Shown piece by piece: positions 17,086-25,526 of a DNA stretch of 64,000 nt. Source of the stretch: an uncultured bacterium. Its GTDB lineage: Bacteria; Cyanobacteriota; Vampirovibrionia; Gastranaerophilales; Gastranaerophilaceae. Made by a program: the position numbers and the translations under genes. The DNA lies in the NCBI GenBank assembly GCA_905215335.1, contig CAJMPQ010000002.1, forward strand, positions 1 to 64,000, read 5' to 3'. The first letter of the stretch is position 1. Each line of letters starts with the position of its first letter. Below the pieces are notes generated by a model. It saw only the letters and a list, made by a program, of their open reading frames with translations. It did no database searches and was not told the origin of the DNA.

Positions 17086-17694
17086 TTAATGTCTTTCTAC
17101 AACTTTATCAATTAAGCCATATTCTTTAGCTTCGAATGCTGATAGATAGTGGTCTCTTTCACAGTCTTCTTTTACTTTATCATAAGGTTGACCGGAGTTT
17201 TCTGCCATAATACCGATTAACATATCTTTCATTCTTAGAATTTCTTTAGCTTCAAGTTCGATATCTGTAGCTTGACCTTGTGCTCCGCCAAGAGGTTGGT
17301 GAATCATAATTCTTGCACTTGGTAATGCCATTCTTTTACCTTTAGCACCTGCTGAAAGTAAAAATGCTCCCATTGAAGCAGCTTCGCCAAGACAAATTGT
17401 AGAAACATCTGATTTAATTAATTGCATAGTGTCATATATTGCCATACCTGCAGTTATTACGCCACCTGGACTATTGATGTATAACATAATGTCTTTTTCT
17501 GAATTTTCACTATCTAATAATAGTAATTGCGCTACAATTGAGTTTGCAACTTCATCATCAATTTCTGTTCCTAAGAAAATGATTCTTTCTCTAAGTAATC
17601 TTGAAAAAATATCAAATGAGCGTTCACCACGAGATGATGCTTCAATAACTGTTGGAACATAGCCCATAATCTTCATATATGTTTCTTGATCCAT
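17086..17694 (-). CDS. clpP: ATP-dependent Clp protease proteolytic subunit
   Basis: Serine peptidase forming a double-heptamer barrel that degrades proteins delivered by ClpX or ClpC/A. 202 residues. The catalytic Ser lies in GEAASMGAFLLSAG and the His in IMIHQPLGG; the family's DRD-x-x-lid region is CERDHYLSA. AAGGAGAG precedes the ATG. It is the last gene of a minus-strand cluster that also encodes a zinc-finger-only ClpX-like protein and a Clp_N-only protein, 71 bp after the GAF kinase; TATAAA-like sequence in that gap may be its own promoter. No ClpX or ClpC ATPase gene is in the window. Confidence 0.97.
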   Translation of the reverse strand: MDQETYMKIMGYVPTVIEASSRGERSFDIFSRLLRERIIFLGTEIDDEVANSIVAQLLLLDSENSEKDIMLYINSPGGVITAGMAIYDTMQLIKSDVSTICLGEAASMGAFLLSAGAKGKRMALPSARIMIHQPLGGAQGQATDIELEAKEILRMKDMLIGIMAENSGQPYDKVKEDCERDHYLSAFEAKEYGLIDKVVERH

Positions 17695-17765
17695 TTGTTA
17701 GCTCTCCTTTTTGGATTAATTTTATAATAAATAATTTATTTAAGCAAGTTAGTAAGCTGGTGTTA

Positions 17766-18986
17766 TTAACTGTTTACGGCGGGTAGAGTTATTATAAATG
17801 TTGAACCTTTATTTGGTTCACTTTCTACTTCTATTGAACCGCCGTGAAGTTTTACAAATTCTTTCGTTATGGTTAACCCAAGTCCTGTTGATGTTTCTGT
17901 TTTTGATAGAGTATCTTGTACTTGGAAGAATTTGTTAAATATTTTTTTATGATATTTCGGTTCTATACCAATTCCGTTATCTTGAATTTTTATTATTATC
18001 TTTTTTCCAATTTGTTCAGCAGAGATTTTTATTTCGGAATCTTCCGGAGAAAATTTTATTGCATTACCTAATATATTAAATAAAACTTGTTGTAATTTTA
18101 TATAATCTCCGTTAAATTTTATTTCACCTTTTATTGTTTTTGAAAATTTTATTTTTTTCTTTTCAAAAAGAGGTTTTAGTATGTTACAAACTTCGTCAAT
18201 TAATATATTAATTTCAATATTAGTGATATTTAATTTAATCGTGTGAGATTCTATTTTAGAGATGTCTAAAATTTCATTTATCATGGATAAAAGTTTTAGA
18301 CCCGATATCCTAATATCTTCAAGATATTCACTTTGTTTTTGATTAAGTTCTCCAAAAATTTTGTTTGATAATAATTCGGAAAATCCTATTATTGAATTTA
18401 ATGGGGTTCTTAAATCATGTGATATATTGGCGATAAATGTATTTTGAAGTTTTTCATTTTCTTTAATTTTTTTATTCTGTTTTTTTATAGTTTCGTATGC
18501 TTGGTTTGTTTTGATTATGCCATCTTGTAATGCTTCAACTTGCATTTTTAGCACTTTTGATAGTTCTAAATCTTTTATCAAATTTGCAATAATAGAACTA
18601 CATGTGTTGAAGATAAGATGTTCATCTTCACTATATTCTGCTTCTCTTTCGATAATTAAAAGCCCAAATACGGCTCCTTTTACAATAAGTCTTTTTACCA
18701 GAATATTTGATTGTATATTTAAAAGTTTTTTTATTTCATTAACAGGTTCAACAATGTTTGTATCATATATTTTTGAAGAGATACTATCATCAAGATTTAT
18801 ATCTTCGTATATTTCGAAGTTCTTTCCAAATTCAAGGGTCAGTTTATTTGGAGTGAGATAAAAAATTGCAGCAGAATTAAATGATATAACTTCTTGTAAA
18901 ACATCAAACAATTCATCAGCGTGAGAGTTTTGCGAGAAATTAATTTCATAAAACTTGTTAAATTTTTCTACTGCATTTTTAAACAC
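17766..18986 (-). CDS. Soluble GAF-domain sensor histidine kinase
   Basis: 406 residues, no TM helix or signal, hence cytoplasmic. N-terminal GAF-like sensor domain (~15-140), a helical linker (~140-180), HisKA with phospho-acceptor His190 in ISHDLRTPLNS, and HATPase_c with N box (NILGNAIKFSP), G1 (DNGIGI), F (NKFFQV) and G2 (GLGLTITKEF). Starts with GTG at 18986, three bases after hpt stops, so it is translated in the hpt-tilS operon. No response regulator nearby (orphan kinase). It would sense an intracellular signal. Confidence 0.92.
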   Translation of the reverse strand: MFKNAVEKFNKFYEINFSQNSHADELFDVLQEVISFNSAAIFYLTPNKLTLEFGKNFEIYEDINLDDSISSKIYDTNIVEPVNEIKKLLNIQSNILVKRLIVKGAVFGLLIIEREAEYSEDEHLIFNTCSSIIANLIKDLELSKVLKMQVEALQDGIIKTNQAYETIKKQNKKIKENEKLQNTFIANISHDLRTPLNSIIGFSELLSNKIFGELNQKQSEYLEDIRISGLKLLSMINEILDISKIESHTIKLNITNIEINILIDEVCNILKPLFEKKKIKFSKTIKGEIKFNGDYIKLQQVLFNILGNAIKFSPEDSEIKISAEQIGKKIIIKIQDNGIGIEPKYHKKIFNKFFQVQDTLSKTETSTGLGLTITKEFVKLHGGSIEVESEPNKGSTFIITLPAVNS

Positions 18987-18989
18987 TGT

Positions 18990-19526
18990 TTATGCCATTT
19001 CTTTATATCCGATATAACGTAAGTTTCTGTAATATCCGTCATAGTCTAGTCCGTAACCAACAACGAATTTATCATCAACTTCAAATCCGTAGTAATCAGG
19101 TTCGATATCTACTTTTCTAGTGATTTTTTTATCTAATAATGAGCAGAATTTTATTGATTTTGCGTTAAAATTGCAATGCATAAAATCCATTAAGAATTTT
19201 GCAGTTAACCCTGTATCAACAATATCTTCAATAATAAGTACGTTTTTACCGTTTAAATCTGGAAGTTTTATATCTACAGCATTAACTTTACCTGATGTTG
19301 TAGTTGAAGATCCGTAGCTAGAAAGTCTTATAAATTCCATTTGTAATGGCATATCAAGATATTTTACTAAATCAGTTGCAAACATTACAGCACCTTTTAA
19401 AACGCAAATAGCAACAACTTCTTCGCCATTATAAAATTTATTCATTTCAGCTGCAAGTTCTTTTATTCTTGTTTGTAATTGTTCTTCACTGAATAATACT
19501 TTTAAATCTTCAATTTTAATTTCCAT
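18990..19526 (-). CDS. hpt: Hypoxanthine phosphoribosyltransferase
   Basis: Salvages hypoxanthine and guanine with PRPP to IMP and GMP in the cytoplasm. 178 residues; the PRPP-binding loop is VLIIEDIVDTGLT, with flexible-loop residues LSSYGSST and the C-terminal VGYGLDYDG-Y-RNL signature of HPRTs. Its ATG follows the tilS stop codon directly, with GAGGGCG as ribosome binding site inside tilS. The tilS-hpt pairing is common in bacteria. Confidence 0.96.
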   Translation of the reverse strand: MEIKIEDLKVLFSEEQLQTRIKELAAEMNKFYNGEEVVAICVLKGAVMFATDLVKYLDMPLQMEFIRLSSYGSSTTTSGKVNAVDIKLPDLNGKNVLIIEDIVDTGLTAKFLMDFMHCNFNAKSIKFCSLLDKKITRKVDIEPDYYGFEVDDKFVVGYGLDYDGYYRNLRYIGYKEMA

Positions 19527-20867
19527 TTATTCGCCCTCTTTTTTATAAAATTTGATTATATGTGTTGGTTTTGTTATTACTTTTATTTTATCACTAATCC
19601 CTAAATTTATTGCCCATAAAATTTCTTTTCCTTGGGTTAAAAATAATAATTTGTTTTTTTCATGATTAGGAATTTTTTTTGCATTTAGAAATTTTTTTAA
19701 TTTTTGGCTTCCATTCATACCAAATGGTGTTATTATATCACCATCTCGGCGTTGACGTATTTCAAAATCTATTTTGTAACTTCCCAGATTTACATAAGCA
19801 AAATTATCAGATTCTTTTGGGTATTTAGAAACTTCATTAGTGTATTGTTGAAGTTCAAATACATAGCCGCTATTTTCAAAAATTCCTTCTTTTGTAATTG
19901 TAAAATGTGGTAATTGGATTTCATTCTGATTTATTATTTCAATAAATTTATCACTTGTAAATATCCACAAATCTGTTGTAAGTGAACAGGTTTTCCCGGA
20001 TTTTGATTTTGAATTTTCTTTGATAAACTGTAGAATATTTAAAATTTTGGTTCTATCGTAATCCAGATTATTTTGTATGAATAAGTTATAAATTAATCTT
20101 TTTTGAATGGCATCTGATTGCTTTAAAAATTCTGCGGTTTTTATTTTATTATCTTTGCTTATTTTTTTTGTAATTTTATTTAGATATTCTTCTACGATTT
20201 GAGTTTCTTCGTTTGCTACTTTTGATAAAGTTTCAATTGTATCTAGAATGTTTGGATTAACTTCCATCATTTGAGGCAGAATATTAGATCTTATAAAATT
20301 TCTTTTATATTTTGTATTTTTGTTTGAGCTATCATCATTTGGACAAAGGTTATTATCTTTGCAATAGTTTTCGATTTCATCTCGTGAAATTTCTAAAAGA
20401 GGTCTGTAATAAATTCCTCTATTTTCTGCGATACCTTGGAGTCCGGAAATCCCTGTGCCTTTACAAATCCTGTAGATAAGTGTTTCAGCATTATCATTTT
20501 TATTGTGCGCTGTGAATATTATGTTACTATTAAACTTTTTTGCGCACTTTTCAAAGAATTCGTATCTGGCTTCTCTTGCTGCTGTTTCTGTATGTGGAAT
20601 ATTTTTTGATAATTTTTCGCTATAAAATTCAATATTATTTTGGTGACAAAATTTTTGGCAATTTTTTTCTTCATTATCGCTTTCTTCTCCGCGCCAGTTA
20701 TGGTTTAGGTGAATTGCAATAACTCTGTTTTGAGTAATTTTATTTAATGAGTCTAATAAACATATTGAATCAAACCCGCCTGAAAATGCTACAAGATATG
20801 TTTCATTTGGGTTATTTAACTCATATTTTTGCAAAAATAATTCAATTTTTTGATGAATTTTATTCAT
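19527..20867 (-). CDS. tilS: tRNA(Ile)-lysidine synthase
   Basis: Attaches lysine to C34 of the CAU-anticodon tRNA-Ile, converting it to an AUA decoder. 446 residues from ATG 20867. N-terminal PP-loop SGGFDSI, then HLNHNWRGEES and THAHNKNDNAETLIYRI-type segment (visible as FTAHNKNDNAETL) with RPLL, which are TilS hallmarks; a C-terminal TilS substrate-binding domain ends with the GDIITPFGMNGSQKLKKFL motif. The start lies four bases after the stop of the Clp_N protein; an upstream ATG at 20942 would overlap that gene by 71 bp and adds residues not seen in TilS. Confidence 0.94.
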   Translation of the reverse strand: MNKIHQKIELFLQKYELNNPNETYLVAFSGGFDSICLLDSLNKITQNRVIAIHLNHNWRGEESDNEEKNCQKFCHQNNIEFYSEKLSKNIPHTETAAREARYEFFEKCAKKFNSNIIFTAHNKNDNAETLIYRICKGTGISGLQGIAENRGIYYRPLLEISRDEIENYCKDNNLCPNDDSSNKNTKYKRNFIRSNILPQMMEVNPNILDTIETLSKVANEETQIVEEYLNKITKKISKDNKIKTAEFLKQSDAIQKRLIYNLFIQNNLDYDRTKILNILQFIKENSKSKSGKTCSLTTDLWIFTSDKFIEIINQNEIQLPHFTITKEGIFENSGYVFELQQYTNEVSKYPKESDNFAYVNLGSYKIDFEIRQRRDGDIITPFGMNGSQKLKKFLNAKKIPNHEKNKLLFLTQGKEILWAINLGISDKIKVITKPTHIIKFYKKEGE

Positions 20868-20871
20868 AATT

Positions 20872-22236
20872 TTATTGTTGATTTGCAGAATGTTTTTTGA
20901 TACCTTCTCTAATTTCAACAACATCAGTTCCAAGTTGTTCAAGAGCTTGCATAGCTAGAGATGTTGGTTCTGTTGTTATTGCCCATAGAAGATCAGAAGA
21001 TTCAATTTTAGTTTTGTTAGCTTTTTTAGCGTGTTCCCAAGCTGTTTCCAAAACTCTTTTTGCTCGTTTTGTAAAGACTATTTCATTATCAAAATAATCG
21101 TTACCAAAGCCTATAATCTTTTCTACAACAATTCTTGCATCTCTTATGTTGATTTCTAATTCATTAAGTACAATAGCCCCAATACCTGTTGCTTCGCCAA
21201 TAATACCAAGTAAAAACATTTCAGTACCTACAACGCCTCTACCAAGTCTTCTTGCCTCTTGTTTTGCAAGACGTAGGATTGTCAGCGTTTCTGGCATTTG
21301 TTTTTCAATAGGTTTTATAATGCCGTGAGCTAAATCATCGTCATTGATTTTTAATTCTTTGAAAATGTTATATGCTACACCTTTTTTAGTTTTTAGAAGC
21401 CCTAATATCATATGTTCAGGTAGAACTTCAGACGAACCAAGTTCTTTTGCTGTTTGAAGGGCTAAGCTCATTGCTAAAAATGCGTTTGGAGTGAATACAA
21501 TTTGGCGTCCTTCATACTCAGCTTGACGAGATTGTACTTTTGATAATTTTTCTTCAAATAGTTCTTCGGTTATACCAAAGTCATTTAGAATTTTTGTAAG
21601 ACTTGAGTTTTTGTCTTCTAAAATTGATGAAATAATTTGTTCTGTTCCTAGAATTTCATATCCTGAAGTTGATAGTTTAGAAACAGCTCTTTCGAATACT
21701 TTTGCAGATTCTTTGTTATCAAATAGTGCATCAGTTTCTTGAGTTAAATTGATTTCCGGTTCTTTGTTTTCATCAAGTTCAGGGTGTAAATCTTTTTTTG
21801 CTTTACGTTGAACAAGTTTTTCTATTAATGGTCTTGATTTTTCTATATCGAAATTAAGGTGTTCCAAGTATTCTTGGATTCTTGAGTGTTTGTCATTAAT
21901 TGCTGCAAGGACTATGTGTTCATAGTGAACTGTTGGACTTCCTGATTTTTCAACAAGATCCATTGTTTGTTGAAGAATTCGTTTGAAATCTTCACTGAAA
22001 GGAATGGCAGAATTCATGTCTGCTTCTTCTATATTTAGAGTTAAATATATTTCTTCTGCCAAACGCTCATATGTTAGGTTGTATGATTTAAAAATCTTTG
22101 CACAAAAACCTTTGGTTTCTTTTACTATAGCTAATAATAGATGCTCAGCTAATACTTTGTCTGAGTGATCATATATTGCTATATTTTGTGCTTCAACTAT
22201 TACATTTAGTGCTTTTTCAGTGAACTTTTCAAACAA
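20872..22236 (-). CDS. Triple Clp_N repeat protein without AAA+ domain
   Basis: 454 residues made of six Clp_N half-repeats (about 3-65, 78-140, 176-235, 247-310, 315-375, 387-450), i.e. three tandem Clp N-domains. The last pair closely resembles the N-domain of cyanobacterial/chloroplast ClpC (AKQEARRLG, GTE-x-x-LLGIIGE, DARIVVEKIIG, FTKRAKRVLE). No Walker A/B or AAA+ module exists, and the gene ends normally with tilS starting four bases later, so it is not a truncated ClpC. Clp N-domains bind substrates and adaptors, so an adaptor or substrate receptor for the Clp protease is a reasonable inference; clpP is 3 kb downstream. Start is TTG with AAGGA eight bases upstream. Confidence 0.88.
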   Translation of the reverse strand: MFEKFTEKALNVIVEAQNIAIYDHSDKVLAEHLLLAIVKETKGFCAKIFKSYNLTYERLAEEIYLTLNIEEADMNSAIPFSEDFKRILQQTMDLVEKSGSPTVHYEHIVLAAINDKHSRIQEYLEHLNFDIEKSRPLIEKLVQRKAKKDLHPELDENKEPEINLTQETDALFDNKESAKVFERAVSKLSTSGYEILGTEQIISSILEDKNSSLTKILNDFGITEELFEEKLSKVQSRQAEYEGRQIVFTPNAFLAMSLALQTAKELGSSEVLPEHMILGLLKTKKGVAYNIFKELKINDDDLAHGIIKPIEKQMPETLTILRLAKQEARRLGRGVVGTEMFLLGIIGEATGIGAIVLNELEINIRDARIVVEKIIGFGNDYFDNEIVFTKRAKRVLETAWEHAKKANKTKIESSDLLWAITTEPTSLAMQALEQLGTDVVEIREGIKKHSANQQ

Positions 22237-22247
22237 AATCTTATTCC

Positions 22248-22529
22248 TTATTTTTCTTCAGTATCATCTTCATTTTCAGTTTCTAGGCTTTCAATGTATT
22301 CTGAAACTTTTTCAAATTCTTCGTCATCATCAATTGTTTCAAAATAGCTTTCTTCGCCTTCTTCTGTATATCTCATTAAAACTACTTCCGGATCTTCTTC
22401 ATCGGAATCAGCTTCAACTAAAAGAGCATATTGTTTGTTTTCAAATTCAATTATATCATATAGTTCACATTTGATTACTGTACCATCATCATCTGTGATT
22501 TCAATTATGTTATCTAATTCTTCTGCCAT
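22248..22529 (-). CDS. DUF1292 (YrzB-like) acidic protein
   Basis: 93 residues, very acidic. ITDDDGTVIKCELYDIIEFENKQYALL is the typical core of DUF1292 proteins; the rest is Glu/Asp-rich. Function unknown in all organisms. In Firmicutes the homologue yrzB lies next to ruvX (yrrK), as here (14 bp away), so the pairing is conserved across phyla. Confidence 0.88.
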   Translation of the reverse strand: MAEELDNIIEITDDDGTVIKCELYDIIEFENKQYALLVEADSDEEDPEVVLMRYTEEGEESYFETIDDDEEFEKVSEYIESLETENEDDTEEK

Positions 22530-22543
22530 GTCTTTTCTCCTTT

Positions 22544-22948
22544 TTATTTATTTCTCGATAAGTATTGTTCTAGTATAATACAAGCACTTTCAATATCAAC
22601 TAATCCTTTGTCTTTACGAAAGTCTATTTTTTTATTTCTTAGATTTTCTTCTGCAGTGTCGGAAGTTAATCTTTCATCTTCAAAAATTATTTCATAGCCT
22701 TGAATTTTTGATGCAAATTCTTCACAATTTTCTGCTTGAAAGCCTTTAGTCCCATCCATATTTAGTGGAATTCCGACTACAATTTTTTTTACGTTATTTT
22801 CTTTTGCAATTTTGTGAATTGTTTCCAATGCTTTTTCTTCTGGTTCTCTTGCGATATAAGAATGACCGTTAGCTAGCATCAAAAGATAATCGCTTAGCGC
22901 AATTCCTATTCTTTTTGTACCTACATCAAGAGCCATTACTTTATACAT
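22544..22948 (-). CDS. ruvX: RuvX/YqgF putative pre-16S rRNA nuclease
   Basis: RNase H-fold nuclease; the family processes the 5' end of 16S rRNA and was earlier proposed as a Holliday junction resolvase. 134 residues. N-terminal MALDVGTKRIGIALSD carries the first catalytic Asp; VVGIPLNMDGTKG, FEDERLTS and the C-terminal Asp in LVDIESACIIL complete the site. The start at 22948 overlaps the preceding gene by 8 bp and matches the conserved family start; a start at 22969 would add seven residues. Confidence 0.92.
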   Translation of the reverse strand: MYKVMALDVGTKRIGIALSDYLLMLANGHSYIAREPEEKALETIHKIAKENNVKKIVVGIPLNMDGTKGFQAENCEEFASKIQGYEIIFEDERLTSDTAEENLRNKKIDFRKDKGLVDIESACIILEQYLSRNK

Positions 22949-24542
22949 GTTGCACCCACTTTTCTTCAATGTATTTTAGTTTTTCTTCAATGTCATCTAT
23001 TGATAAGTGGTTTGTATTTAAGTCTTTGTTGTATTTTATTGTCATTAAATATTCATAAATGCTGCGTTGTAGAATGTTTTGTAATAATTCCTTTAAAACT
23101 TCATCATTATGAATTATCCCGTATATTTCTGAAGCTTCATCATCTTTACCTATTGAATATTTAATATATGCTGTCATTATTAGTTTGTTTATCCAAGAGG
23201 TTTTTTCTTCAGGATAAAATACTTTATCTAAGTATTTATTTGTGAGTTCTGTTAAATCTTCAGTGTTTTGTAATTCTGAGAGTAATCCTTCAAACTCGTC
23301 GCTATAATTTGCGTCTAAGAACCAGTGAGCTGAAATTTTCATTGAATTTAGTTTTTCAATAATATTTGAGTCTACTTTTGCCGGTAGAATTTGTTCTTTT
23401 AAAAGTTGTTCAATCGTTTCGCTATCAGAATCTATATCTACAAGTAAATTTTTCCAACAAACGTATTCATAAGGTAATTTCCAATCATTATTATTTTTTA
23501 TGATTGTTGTCATTTCTGCGTTATTGAGAATTGTTTTAAATGTTTCAGGCGGAATATCTACAGTTTTTTCATCTCTCAAGAATCGTTCTAAGATTTTGTC
23601 ACATTCAAATTGTGAGATATCGAAAAATCCAAAACAATCTTTTATACCATTTTCTATGTTGATAACTACTGAAACAAAACGAATTCTTTCATTTTCTGTT
23701 TTGCGAGTAAAAATCATAGCTTGATCCCCGTGTCCGTCAGGATAGGTGATATAAAATTTGTTTGGTTTACTGTTTGAAAGAATTTTTTGGTAGAATTCTT
23801 TTGTGTTATCTTCTCTAATTCCTGCAATCTTTAATGTAGAAAGGCTTTTTCTGATATTTTGATATAATTCGCCTTTGGTTACAGTTTGCATTTCTTCTAG
23901 AATATGAAGTGCAAGTTGAGATTTTGTTTCTCCTAAAAGTTTTAGGGCTTCTTGACCTACTGCACTATTTGGTTCTGATACAAATACTGGTATTAAAATA
24001 TTTGCTAGTGCATCATCAGAAAAGTCTTTGCCAAAAGAGTTTAATAGTGTTAATTTGTCTTGCACTCTAATTGATGCCAAAAAGTCCATAAAATCAATTT
24101 GAACTTCAGGATTTATTATTGCGCTGTTTAATAATTGTTTGGTATTTTCATCAAGAATATCTGTGTCATCTCCAAGATATTCTTCACAAGTTTCATACGA
24201 CCAGTCAGAATCAAGTTCTCTTAGAAGATTTAATGTTGTTATTTTTACTTCGCTTTGTAGGTTTTGATTTTTTAAAGTTTCCCAAAGTTTGTTTACAAGT
24301 TCATCTTTTGGAGTATAGTGTTCAAGTAAAAAGCAAATTATAGGAATTTTTTCTACTGTTGAATTTACTAATTCTTTAAATAAAATTTTTGATAAAGTTT
24401 TTTTGTCCTCTTGATTATCGAGCAGTTCAAAATCCGCAAGACATTTTTGAATATCTTCTACTGAATTGATTTTAGATAATAAACTGGTTAATGCGGCTTT
24501 TAACTCAAAAGGGTTGAGTTGTTTGAACTGGGAATTTGTCAT
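22941..24542 (-). CDS. HEAT-like helical repeat protein, unknown
   Basis: 533 residues, mostly helical, acidic. The first ~240 residues look like degenerate HEAT/ARM repeats (paired helices such as FLLEHYTPKDELVNKL and SAVGQEALKLLGETKSQLALHIL). A mixed alpha/beta middle (~260-340; FYITYPDGHGDQAMIFTRK) is not recognised. No membrane helix. It lies between the zinc-finger gene (6 bp upstream) and ruvX (8 bp overlap), so it is firmly in this operon. Part of it resembles in style the HEAT-like protein at 57041. Confidence 0.75.
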   Translation of the reverse strand: MTNSQFKQLNPFELKAALTSLLSKINSVEDIQKCLADFELLDNQEDKKTLSKILFKELVNSTVEKIPIICFLLEHYTPKDELVNKLWETLKNQNLQSEVKITTLNLLRELDSDWSYETCEEYLGDDTDILDENTKQLLNSAIINPEVQIDFMDFLASIRVQDKLTLLNSFGKDFSDDALANILIPVFVSEPNSAVGQEALKLLGETKSQLALHILEEMQTVTKGELYQNIRKSLSTLKIAGIREDNTKEFYQKILSNSKPNKFYITYPDGHGDQAMIFTRKTENERIRFVSVVINIENGIKDCFGFFDISQFECDKILERFLRDEKTVDIPPETFKTILNNAEMTTIIKNNNDWKLPYEYVCWKNLLVDIDSDSETIEQLLKEQILPAKVDSNIIEKLNSMKISAHWFLDANYSDEFEGLLSELQNTEDLTELTNKYLDKVFYPEEKTSWINKLIMTAYIKYSIGKDDEASEIYGIIHNDEVLKELLQNILQRSIYEYLMTIKYNKDLNTNHLSIDDIEEKLKYIEEKWVQHV

Positions 24543-24548
24543 AAATTT

Positions 24549-24818
24549 TTATCTTGCCTTTCCCCAAAATGCATCTAGAATATGTTGAGCTTCTGCTGAT
24601 GGCATTCTATCTTGTAAAATCAAGTATTGAACAGCAATCATAGTGCATTCAGAACAAATATTTACTCCTGGTCCTTGTATCATTTTTATTACTTCTGTAT
24701 TTGGACGACCACAAAAACTGCAGTAAACTAAGTCTTTAGAACCATTTTTATCTTCTTTATGGGTTTCATCAGCATTGTGTCTTTTTGCACCAAGGCTGAC
24801 TACTTTTTCTTCTGACAT
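24549..24818 (-). CDS. Stand-alone ClpX-type C4 zinc finger protein
   Basis: 89 residues. Residues ~31-70 match the zinc-binding domain of ClpX: CSFCGRP (C33, C36), MIQGPGVNICSECT (C55, C58), then IAVQYLI. The AAA+ part of ClpX is absent; the C-terminus is a short helix (AEAQHILDAFWGKAR) and the N-terminus is hydrophilic. In ClpX this domain dimerises and docks adaptors and substrates. Start at 24818: AAGGAG six bases upstream. First gene of the cluster ending at clpP; a role as Clp adaptor or decoy is inference. Confidence 0.88.
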   Translation of the reverse strand: MSEEKVVSLGAKRHNADETHKEDKNGSKDLVYCSFCGRPNTEVIKMIQGPGVNICSECTMIAVQYLILQDRMPSAEAQHILDAFWGKAR

Positions 24819-24914
24819 ATAATTCTCCTTTTTACTCAATTATTGTAACTTAAATTAATGAAATTTGCCATATTTTTATTATTAAATTATAATTACTTTA
24901 ACAAGAGCTTAACA

Positions 24915-24923
24915 TGTTATAAG
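24915..24923 (+). promoter_or_regulatory. Extended -10 promoter of TPR-lgt operon
   Basis: TGT followed by TATAAG (24918-24923), 19 bases before the ATG at 24943, giving a short leader with the ribosome binding site GAGGG (24932-24936). Confidence 0.45.
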
Positions 24924-24942
24924 GGATTAATGAGGGCTTAAT

Positions 24943-25524
24943 ATGAAGAAAGTACTTTTGATTGCGAGCATTCTTTTTGTCGCTGTTGCATCTACTGCTT
25001 GTATTAACAATCTTGCTGTACAAGATTTGAATAATAGAGCTCAAGTGTTTATGGAAAAAGGAGATTATGCTCAAGCAATTGAGAGGCTTAAGTCTAGTAT
25101 AGATTTAGATCCTTCTTTATTTGAAACTCATTATAATTTAGCAGTTGCTTATACTAAATCAGACGATTATGTTAATGCTGTTGAAGAGTATAAAAAAGCT
25201 TTGAAAATAAAAGATAATGTTCCTGATTTGTACTATTCGTTGGCTACTGCAGAAAATAATTTGGCTGTAGATTTAGAACAAGGTAAAGTTCGTATGAACG
25301 AAGAGGATGGTTCGCTTTACACTCCAAAAGCTGATGATATTGATTTTGATGAAGAACATAAACTTACAGATAAGGAAAAACAGTTTGTTGCTGAACTTTA
25401 TAATTCTGCGGTTTTAAATTATCAAAAATATTTAGAATTAAGTCCTAATGCAGAAGATAAAGAAGCTGTTGAAACTCAAATAAAAACAATAAATGAGCAT
25501 AATGCTCCACAAGAAGTGGAATAA
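24943..25524 (+). CDS. TPR protein, possible lipoprotein
   Basis: 193 residues. N-terminal signal sequence MKKVLLIASILFVAVASTAC with Cys20; the -3 to -1 residues (S-T-A) are not the canonical lipobox, so lipid attachment is possible but uncertain, although lgt, the lipidating enzyme, follows by 2 bp. Three TPR units (~25-105; for example YAQAIERLKSSIDLDPSLFE), then an acidic region and a final TPR-like helix pair. Probably envelope-located. Confidence 0.82.
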   Translation: MKKVLLIASILFVAVASTACINNLAVQDLNNRAQVFMEKGDYAQAIERLKSSIDLDPSLFETHYNLAVAYTKSDDYVNAVEEYKKALKIKDNVPDLYYSLATAENNLAVDLEQGKVRMNEEDGSLYTPKADDIDFDEEHKLTDKEKQFVAELYNSAVLNYQKYLELSPNAEDKEAVETQIKTINEHNAPQEVE

Positions 25525-25526
25525 AT

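Noticed and set aside
20872..22236. Truncated clpC pseudogene
   Set aside because: Three complete N-domains, a normal stop and no remains of AAA+ sequence downstream, where tilS begins at once.
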